11,224 nt of DNA from Gammaproteobacteria bacterium. Its GTDB lineage: Bacteria > Pseudomonadota > Gammaproteobacteria > GRL18. The translations under genes and the position numbers were made by a program. The stretch is from positions 1 to 11,224 of the forward strand of contig JALTKC010000474.1 in NCBI GenBank assembly GCA_027076245.1, written 5' to 3'. Within the stretch, counting starts at the first letter, position 1, and each line of letters opens with the position of its first letter. Shown piece after piece: positions 6,027 through 11,224 of this stretch. The notes below the pieces were generated by a model. It saw nothing but the letters and a program-made list of their open reading frames with translations, ran no database searches and was not told the origin of the DNA.

Positions 6027-7154
6027 TTAATAACTAAATTCCGGAGGAATAGGCAGATGATTGAGATCCGGTTTCATTGATTCATCAATTTCCCCGTTTT
6101 TCAGCTGGAAAATATAGGCGAGAACCTGGGCCACAGCAACGTACAGGCCGGCAGGAATTTCATGACCGATTTCCACATTATGATAAATAGCACGGGATAA
6201 GGGCGGTGCTTCCAGAATCGGAACATCATGGGCCTGAGCCACATTACGGATCTGCAGAGCCACCAGATCCACACCTTTGGCCAGCATAACGGGTGCACCG
6301 CTGCCATCGGGATCGTATTGTAAGGCCACTGCATAATGAGTCGGGTTAGTAATAATAACATCGGCTTTAGGCACATCGGCCATCATACGCTGCATGGCCA
6401 TTTCCCGCTGCAGCTGCCGGATACGGCCTTTTATTTCAGGGTTACCATCAGTGTTTTTTGATTCATCCTTGACTTCCTGCTTGGTCATTTTCAGCTGTTT
6501 TTTGTTATTCCATATTTGATAGGGTACATCAATAAGGGCCACGACTATCATACCTAAAGACACAATTAAAAACTGCCAGGCCAGCAATTCCATGGCATGA
6601 ATAAAAGCTTCAGGAAAAGGTTCTTCAGACAGGCCATAAATTTCCATGCGGTCAGCCCAGATAAAATATACCGCAATACTACCTAGTAACAGCAGTTTAA
6701 GGCTGCTTTTCAGTAATTCAATTAAACCATTGGTGCCGAAGATTTTTTTTAATCCCTTAACAGGGTTCATCTTTGACAGTTTAGGTCTAATAGAATCGGC
6801 TGAAAAATTAAATCCCCCCAGTATGGCACTGGATAATATCGCCGTTATCAGCATTAAAATAAACAGCGGCAGTAAAGAATACAGCATGGAAGCCAGTTCA
6901 CCCTTAAAATGGATAAACAGTTGTCCGGTATGAAACAGGGTATCCCGCTCTACAGCAAAATTACTGCGCATAATGGCGGTTATGGTTTCAACCATGTCCC
7001 TGGCAAAAATCATAATGCCGACAATGGACATGACCAGCATAAATAAAGTGGTTAACTCTTTAGAACGAACCACCTGGCCTTTTTTTCGGGACTCCTCTTT
7101 CTTTTTCGCCGTGGGTTCTTCTGACTTTTCCTGACCGTCCTGATTCTCAGCCAT
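6027..7154 (-). CDS. flhB: Flagellar export-gate protein and specificity switch FlhB
   Basis: FlhB belongs to the inner-membrane export gate. It switches substrate from rod/hook to filament proteins after cutting itself between Asn and Pro of an NPTH sequence. Here NPTH is at 270-273, within ADVIITNPTHYAVAL. The 375-aa product begins with a hydrophilic, Lys/Glu-rich N-terminus and the conserved KGQVVRSKEL at 25-34. Four membrane segments follow (about 34-51, 91-113, 150-167 and 190-210), then the linker with the REMAMQRMMADVPKADVI helix. The C-terminus ends with a proline-rich LPIPPEF segment. The start ATG shares one base with the fliR stop codon (TAATG), and AGGA lies 8 nt upstream, so it is coupled to fliR. 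An A8 run within the codons for KKI (near 6743-6750) is in frame and does not break the gene. Confidence 0.98.
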   Translation of the reverse strand: MAENQDGQEKSEEPTAKKKEESRKKGQVVRSKELTTLFMLVMSIVGIMIFARDMVETITAIMRSNFAVERDTLFHTGQLFIHFKGELASMLYSLLPLFILMLITAILSSAILGGFNFSADSIRPKLSKMNPVKGLKKIFGTNGLIELLKSSLKLLLLGSIAVYFIWADRMEIYGLSEEPFPEAFIHAMELLAWQFLIVSLGMIVVALIDVPYQIWNNKKQLKMTKQEVKDESKNTDGNPEIKGRIRQLQREMAMQRMMADVPKADVIITNPTHYAVALQYDPDGSGAPVMLAKGVDLVALQIRNVAQAHDVPILEAPPLSRAIYHNVEIGHEIPAGLYVAVAQVLAYIFQLKNGEIDESMKPDLNHLPIPPEFSY

Positions 7155-7951
7155 TATATTTTTCCTGCATTATAGGCGGCACTCTGATCCAGAATATTCT
7201 GGATCAATAAGAATATAGAGTCCATGATCCGGATAAAATAGGGCCATAGGGTCGGCAAGGTAATATAAATAATAATAAAAGACAGGATAATAGTGATTAG
7301 AAAGCCGATGGAAAATGGATTAAGCTGCGGAGAGGCTTTGGACATTACGCCGAAGCTGACATTGACCATTAATAAGGCAGTAATTCCAGGTAATACCATC
7401 ATAACCGCACTGCGAAACATTTCGCTGCCCCAGCTCACCAGCATCCAGAACCCCGTGGGGGAAATACCATGCGCCGCAACGGGTAATACAGTAAAACTAT
7501 TGAGTACTTCCCGGATCAGGATTAAATGCCCGTCCATAGCCAGATACAGCAAGGTGGCCAGAAACAGGTACAGCTGACCAACTACCGTTACCTGAACACC
7601 ATCCTGGGGACTGTTCATTAAAGAAAAGCCCAGACCGGCCTGCATGGCCAGAATATGTCCGGCCATAACAAAGAGGTTAAAGGCCAGTTGCAGGGCAAAG
7701 CCCATAATGGCACCAATTAAAACCTGGTTAACAGCAATTAGCAGGGCTTCCCCACTGACAAAATCAACCAGAGGTAAAGGCGGCAGTACAGGAATGATCA
7801 CAACAGACAGGGCCACGGAAGCCAGTACTCTGACCCGAATGGGCACGGATTTGGACGAAAATAGCGGTGCCACCATCATCATGGCACTGATACGAATAAA
7901 AGGCCATACAAAGGCTCCCACAAAGGCGGTAATTTCCTCAGTGGTAAACAC
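7154..7951 (-). CDS. fliR: Flagellar export-gate protein FliR
   Basis: FliR is an integral-membrane component of the flagellar export channel, assembling with FliP and FliQ into the helical core entry of the basal body. The 265-aa product has about six hydrophobic segments, among them 10-30, 44-60, 68-98, 124-146, 178-200 and 214-236. The family sequence VMAGHILAMQAGLGFSLMNSP lies at 95-115, followed shortly by GQLYLFLATLLYL. The start codon is GTG at 7951, two bases after the fliQ stop codon; a GGGGG stretch in the end of fliQ lies at a workable distance. The stop overlaps flhB by one base. The position between fliQ and flhB is canonical. Confidence 0.97.
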   Translation of the reverse strand: MFTTEEITAFVGAFVWPFIRISAMMMVAPLFSSKSVPIRVRVLASVALSVVIIPVLPPLPLVDFVSGEALLIAVNQVLIGAIMGFALQLAFNLFVMAGHILAMQAGLGFSLMNSPQDGVQVTVVGQLYLFLATLLYLAMDGHLILIREVLNSFTVLPVAAHGISPTGFWMLVSWGSEMFRSAVMMVLPGITALLMVNVSFGVMSKASPQLNPFSIGFLITIILSFIIIYITLPTLWPYFIRIMDSIFLLIQNILDQSAAYNAGKI

Positions 7952-7953
7952 CC

Positions 7954-8229
7954 TTAGCCCCCACTTAAAAACATGGGAATATTAATGAACATCTGGTTCA
8001 TATATTCCATAATACGATCCAGCATATAAGGCCCGGCAAACATTAAAACCGCAAAAGTAACCAGTAATTTGGGTATAAAGGTTAAGGTCTGTTCATTTAA
8101 CTGAGTCGCCGCCTGAAACATACTTACCATCAACCCCACGATCAGAGCCGGCAGCAAAATAATCAACAGCAAAATAATAATCAGATAAACCGCACCCTGC
8201 AAAATATCCAAAACTGATTCAGGCGTCAT
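7954..8229 (-). CDS. fliQ: Flagellar export-gate protein FliQ
   Basis: FliQ is the small two-helix membrane component of the FliPQR export core. With the start at ATG 8229 the product is 91 aa, the usual length for FliQ. The sequence begins MTPESVLDILQGA, has hydrophobic segments at about 13-37 and 51-70, and carries the conserved connecting stretch FQAATQLNEQTLTFIPKL at about 38-55. An in-frame TTG at 8256 would add nine residues, but homologues begin at MTPE and GGAG lies 5 nt before ATG 8229. Unlike its neighbours it is separated from the preceding gene, fliP, by 69 nt containing a short repeat and a hairpin. Confidence 0.97.
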   Translation of the reverse strand: MTPESVLDILQGAVYLIIILLLIILLPALIVGLMVSMFQAATQLNEQTLTFIPKLLVTFAVLMFAGPYMLDRIMEYMNQMFINIPMFLSGG

Positions 8230-8234
8230 AAACT

Positions 8235-8238
8235 CTCC
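8235..8238 (-). promoter_or_regulatory. Ribosome binding site deciding the fliQ start
   Basis: GGAG on the minus strand lies 5 nt before ATG 8229. It lies downstream of the alternative TTG at 8256 and so cannot serve it. Confidence 0.6.
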
Positions 8239-8276
8239 AATTACAAATTTAGCCAAAGGCCCGGCTCTTTTCTTAA

Positions 8277-8294
8277 CGCTCAGCGCTCAGCGCT
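8277..8294. repeat. 7-bp tandem repeat and hairpin between fliP and fliQ
   Basis: The plus strand reads CGCTCAG twice followed by CGCT. Within it AGCGC (8282-8286) and GCGCT (8290-8294) can pair around a three-base loop, giving a compact G/C-rich hairpin in the fliP-fliQ spacer, 5 nt after the fliP stop codon. No T-run follows on the minus strand, so it is not a standard terminator. It could protect or process the mRNA, or attenuate downstream expression, or simply be a slippage product. Confidence 0.6.
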
Positions 8295-8298
8295 ACTC

Positions 8299-9072
8299 TT
8301 AAACATAATAGCTGGACGCCAGAGTCCCCATAATCATAGACCAGCCGTCCACCAGCACAAACAACATCAATTTAAAGGGCATGGAAACAATCAGAGGGGA
8401 CAGCATCATCATCCCCATAGACATCAGTACACTGGCCACCACCAGATCGATAATCAAAAAAGGAATAAAAATCAGAAAACCGATAGTAAACGCCGTTTTT
8501 AACTCACTGGTGACAAAAGCCGGTATTAACACCGTAAAGGGTACATCAGCCGGTGTCTGATACGGGCCCTCATCGGCGATTTCTGTAAACATGGTCAGGT
8601 CTTTTTCTCGTGTCTGAGCCAGCATAAACTCATGCAAAGGACTCGATGCTTTTTCCACCGCCGCTTCAATGCCGATTTGATCATCCAGATAGGGTTTAAA
8701 ACCATCACTGTACATTTTTTCAAACACCGGAGCCATAATAAACATAGTCATAAACAGGCCCAGACCAACCAGAACCTGTGCCGGAGGCGCCTGCATTAAC
8801 CCCGTCGCCTGACGGACAATGGCCAGTACAATAATGATGCGGGTAAAGGATGTCATCATCAGCAGCATGGATGGCAGCAGCGAGATCACTGTCATAAAAA
8901 ACAGTGCCTGCAGGGTCACCGAATAGCTTTCTTCACCGTTATTACCCGGCGTAACCGTCAGCACATTAAGATCCGGTGCGGCAAAGCTGCTTACAGGAAA
9001 CAGTATAAAAAACAATACAATGAGCAGGGATGTCAGGGGTAAAAAGGCTGCCGTATTATATATTGGTTTCAT
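8299..9072 (-). CDS. fliP: Flagellar export-gate protein FliP
   Basis: FliP forms the pentameric core of the flagellar export channel with FliQ and FliR. The 257-aa product starts with a cleavable signal peptide, as known for FliP: a hydrophobic stretch at 9-27 and a likely cut near SSFA/APD at 31-32. The family signatures are LPSMLLMMTSFTRIIIVLA (about 66-84) followed by RQATG, and IPFLIIDLVVASVLMSMGMM (about 203-222) followed by a final hydrophobic hairpin. Four mature membrane segments are expected. ATG 9072 lies 4 nt after the fliO stop; AAAAGG lies about 12 nt upstream, rather far, so coupling to fliO translation is likely. No defect is seen. Confidence 0.98.
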   Translation of the reverse strand: MKPIYNTAAFLPLTSLLIVLFFILFPVSSFAAPDLNVLTVTPGNNGEESYSVTLQALFFMTVISLLPSMLLMMTSFTRIIIVLAIVRQATGLMQAPPAQVLVGLGLFMTMFIMAPVFEKMYSDGFKPYLDDQIGIEAAVEKASSPLHEFMLAQTREKDLTMFTEIADEGPYQTPADVPFTVLIPAFVTSELKTAFTIGFLIFIPFLIIDLVVASVLMSMGMMMLSPLIVSMPFKLMLFVLVDGWSMIMGTLASSYYV

Positions 9073-9076
9073 TAAA

Positions 9077-9667
9077 TCATTTGACCTTTTTAAAATTACC
9101 CAGAGATTCTGTTAATTTTGCAGCAAAGCCCTGTTCAGGCGTCATGCCATCGGTATCTGCTTCAATGGGGTCCTTTAAAACATGCAGGGTATTAATTTGA
9201 CTGGCGGTAATGCCCAGTACCAGTTGCTGCCTGTTTTCCTGAGTGCCGACCTGTAACAGGACGATTTTTTCTTTTTGCCCCAGATTCAGGGTGGCCAGTA
9301 TTTTCAGATTATCCTGCCCGGATATATTGCTATAACCCATTTTTCGCATAAACCAGGCCATGGAGAAAATAAGCAGTAAAATAAAAATCAGCCCCAGAGA
9401 TACATTCAGTGCCTGGTCTGAATGAGAAGTATCCGTCTCCTTTTTACTGCGTTCTGCCATTAAAAAGGCAAAGCTCTTTTTGTCGGTTTTACCCGGCTCC
9501 AGCTGGGTTTGCTTCTCTTGTTCCTGATCCTGCATCAGGGGCTGTGCCGCTACATCCGGTTCACTGGCTGCAACCGGTTCTGCCATAACATTTTGCAGAC
9601 ACAGCAATAAGACCAGCAAAGAGAACATCAGGAAAAGATATTTATTGTTTAAACCGGAAATTTTCAA
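9077..9667 (-). CDS. fliO: Flagellar biosynthesis protein FliO
   Basis: FliO is a membrane protein that helps FliP assemble into the export gate. It is poorly conserved, so the call rests on position between fliN and fliP and on layout. The 196-aa product has an N-terminal signal-like segment (K2 and K9, hydrophobic 10-25, possible cut after VMA at 29). A Gln/Glu/Lys-rich external stretch (about 30-85) follows, then one membrane helix (about 89-107, ending in FMRKM). The cytoplasmic domain carries the typical LKILATLNLGQKEKIVLLQVG at 121-141. The start is a TTG, 2 nt after the fliN stop codon, without a clear ribosome site. The next ATG (residue 14) would remove the charged N-terminus of the signal segment. 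Low, coupled translation is likely. Confidence 0.92.
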   Translation of the reverse strand: MKISGLNNKYLFLMFSLLVLLLCLQNVMAEPVAASEPDVAAQPLMQDQEQEKQTQLEPGKTDKKSFAFLMAERSKKETDTSHSDQALNVSLGLIFILLLIFSMAWFMRKMGYSNISGQDNLKILATLNLGQKEKIVLLQVGTQENRQQLVLGITASQINTLHVLKDPIEADTDGMTPEQGFAAKLTESLGNFKKVK

Positions 9668-9669
9668 GG

Positions 9670-10065
9670 TTATTTTAATTTCTTAATACGTTCAACCGGA
9701 CTGATGACATCGGTCAGCCGAATACCAAACTTGTCATTAACCACCACTACTTCGCCATGGGCAATGAGTGTCCCGTTAACCAGTACATCCATAGGCTCAC
9801 CGGCCAGACGATCCAGTTCAATAACCGACCCCTGGTTCAGTTTCAGCAAGTTACGAATACTGATTTTGGTTCGCCCTATTTCCATGGATATATCCACGGG
9901 AACATCCAGAATAACATCCAGATTGATTTCATCCTCATTTTGCTGACCTTCATCTTCCAGGTTCTCAAAACCTGCGGACTCTCCACCTTCAGCCTCAGCC
10001 TGTTCGTTCATGGCTTCTGCCCAGGGATCTTCCTCGGTTTCTACATTATCAGTTTCATCATTCAT
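9670..10065 (-). CDS. fliN: Flagellar motor switch protein FliN
   Basis: FliN forms the lower part of the C-ring with FliM, where it takes part in rotation switching and receives export substrates. The 131-aa product has an acidic N-terminal extension (1-48, containing the DPWAEAMNEQ stretch typical of gammaproteobacterial FliN) followed by the SpoA-type domain (about 50-130). Its landmarks are LDVILDVPVDISMEIGRT, then IRNLLKLNQGSVIELD, GEPMDVLVNG, AHGEVVVV and FGIRLTDV. ATG 10065 follows the fliM stop after 23 nt, with AGGTG 10 nt upstream. The acidic tail and its length are ordinary. Confidence 0.98.
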   Translation of the reverse strand: MNDETDNVETEEDPWAEAMNEQAEAEGGESAGFENLEDEGQQNEDEINLDVILDVPVDISMEIGRTKISIRNLLKLNQGSVIELDRLAGEPMDVLVNGTLIAHGEVVVVNDKFGIRLTDVISPVERIKKLK

Positions 10066-10088
10066 GAGTGCTTATCACCTGTATCTTT

Positions 10089-11138
10089 TTAGTCATCTGT
10101 TTTTGAATCATCATTAGCATCACTGGAGACATAAGTATCATCCAGAAAGGGGATCCCGGTTTCCATATGAGTCGGACGCTCCATTTTATCCACAATTTTA
10201 ACGGCATAATGGCCATTATGTACGCCGTGAGTGGCCTTGAATACTGGAATATCTTCTGCATAAATAGTGGAGGTCTCAGGCATATCGATTGGAATGATAT
10301 CGCCCTCCTTTAAGTTTATGACCTCCTGCAAGGTTAAGTGGGTTTTGGTGAGGGTTGCAGAAACTTCAACTTCTGCTGATTTGATTTCATCACCTAATGC
10401 CTGGCTCCAGCGCTCATCCACATCACTGCGGTCACTTTGAATACCGGCATCAAGCAGTTCCCGAATAGGTTCCAGCATGGAGTAAGGCATCGTTACATGA
10501 ACATTGCCTCCACCGCCTTCCAGTTCCACATGCAGACTGCTGACCACAACCACTTCCGTGGGGCTGACAATATTGGCGAATTGAGGATTGACTTCACGGC
10601 TGGTGAACTCAAACTCAATGGGCATAACCGGTTCCCAGGCTTTAATCAGATCCTTAAAACAGATTTCCATAAACATATGGATCACCCGTTGTTCCGTGGG
10701 CGTAAATTCCCGGCCTTCAATTTTTGCGTGGAACTTCCCTTCCCCGCCAAAGTAATTATCCACCAGAATAAATACCAGGGTCGGCTCTATCACCAGTATG
10801 GCCGTTCCACGCAAGGGTTTCATTTTTATCAGGTTAAGACTGGTAGGGACAAAAAGCGTATGAATGTATTCTCCAAATTTGAGGGTCTGGATACCACCCA
10901 CCGATATTTCTGCTGAACGGCGTAACATATTAAACATGCTGATGCGCAGATAACGGGCAAAACGCTCGTTAATCATCTCCAGGGTGGGCATGCGCCCGCG
11001 AACAATGCGATCTTCACTATTAAAATCGTACTGTCGGGCTTCGCCTTCATCCTCTTCATCATCTTCGGTATCGACATCACCATCGTCCACACCGTGTAAT
11101 AAAGCATCAATTTCCTCTTGTGAGAGTAAATCCGTCAC
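10089..11138 (-). CDS. fliM: Flagellar motor switch protein FliM
   Basis: FliM links the C-ring to the rotor and binds phosphorylated CheY to reverse rotation. The 349-aa product carries the CheY-binding N-terminal motif LLSQEEIDALL at 4-14. A very acidic linker follows (about 18-33, almost all Asp/Glu). The CheC-like middle domain spans about 40-230, including the GGXG motif as GGEG at 131-134. The C-terminal SpoA domain spans about 245-325. The start is GTG at 11138: homology begins there and AGGTG lies 11 nt upstream, a slightly long distance. The presence of the CheY-binding motif implies a chemotaxis system elsewhere in the genome. Upstream, beyond the right edge, fliL would be expected. 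Confidence 0.98.
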   Translation of the reverse strand: MTDLLSQEEIDALLHGVDDGDVDTEDDEEDEGEARQYDFNSEDRIVRGRMPTLEMINERFARYLRISMFNMLRRSAEISVGGIQTLKFGEYIHTLFVPTSLNLIKMKPLRGTAILVIEPTLVFILVDNYFGGEGKFHAKIEGREFTPTEQRVIHMFMEICFKDLIKAWEPVMPIEFEFTSREVNPQFANIVSPTEVVVVSSLHVELEGGGGNVHVTMPYSMLEPIRELLDAGIQSDRSDVDERWSQALGDEIKSAEVEVSATLTKTHLTLQEVINLKEGDIIPIDMPETSTIYAEDIPVFKATHGVHNGHYAVKIVDKMERPTHMETGIPFLDDTYVSSDANDDSKTDD

Positions 11139-11160
11139 GCTGGTTTTTTCACCTTTTTAG

Positions 11161-11207
11161 AGTTACTGAATAAAGTTACTGAATAAAGTTACTGAATAAA
11201 GTTACTT
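11161..11207. repeat. 13-bp tandem repeat upstream of fliM
   Basis: The plus strand has three exact copies of AGTTACTGAATAA (11161-11173, 11174-11186, 11187-11199) followed by a partial copy AGTTACTT (11200-11207). It sits 23-69 nt before the fliM start, just upstream of the ribosome site. The unit is not a multiple of three and contains a stop codon on the minus strand (TAA in TTATTCAGTAACT), so it is not coding. The last bases of the window read CAG TAA on the minus strand (11223-11218), which could be the end of an upstream gene such as fliL, but this cannot be shown from so few bases. Confidence 0.9.
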
Positions 11208-11224
11208 AGTTCTTAATTTACTGC

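Noticed and set aside
6743..6750. A8 run in flhB as a frameshift or sequencing error
   Set aside because: FlhB is full length and conserved on both sides of the run (KGLKKIFG), so the frame is intact.
1..11224. An undescribed system (defence, mobile or biosynthetic) hidden in the flagellar block
   Set aside because: All minus-strand genes are recognisable flagellar genes of normal length and order, the gaps are short, and no insertion sequence, CRISPR array or foreign gene is visible.

Overview
The window is a block of eleven polar-flagellum genes, all on the minus strand. In transcription order (right to left) they are fliM, fliN, fliO, fliP, fliQ, fliR, flhB, a 156-nt gap, then flhA, flhF, fleN (flhG) and fliA. 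This order, with flhF and fleN between flhA and fliA, is the arrangement known from polar-flagellated gammaproteobacteria such as Pseudomonas and Vibrio. The protein sequences (FlhF, FleN and FliA especially) fit a gammaproteobacterium outside the enteric group. I cannot name a genus from the sequence.

Right part (about 6027-11138): FliM and FliN form the switch/C-ring. FliO, FliP, FliQ, FliR and FlhB build the membrane export gate of the flagellar type III secretion apparatus. Most of these genes are tightly packed (fliN-fliO and fliQ-fliR 2 nt apart, fliR-flhB overlapping by 1 nt), which implies one transcript entering from beyond the right edge, where fliL would be expected. The exceptions are a 69-nt fliP-fliQ spacer with a 7-bp tandem repeat and a hairpin, and the 86-nt region before fliM with a 13-bp unit repeated about 3.6 times.

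Middle and left part (304-5996): a well-matched sigma-54 (-24/-12) promoter lies upstream of flhA and should drive flhA-flhF-fleN-fliA. flhA encodes the export-gate docking protein. FlhF (SRP-type GTPase) and FleN (MinD-type ATPase) set the position and number of polar flagella. FliA is sigma-28. FleN probably also restrains the sigma-54 activator (FleQ family), so the operon would carry its own negative feedback.

Left edge (1-303): A+T-rich DNA without a convincing gene. The chemotaxis genes that often follow fliA directly are not within reach. A near-consensus sigma-28 promoter (perfect GCCGATAA -10 box) points leftward out of the window at 51-77. The fliA product therefore probably switches on the next operon itself, and two steps of the flagellar cascade (sigma-54 to fliA, sigma-28 to the next operon) can be read from this window.

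I found no mobile element, CRISPR array, RNA gene or undescribed system. The window is an ordinary, apparently intact flagellar locus. The points worth a second look are regulatory sites, short tandem duplications in the spacers, and start-codon choices.
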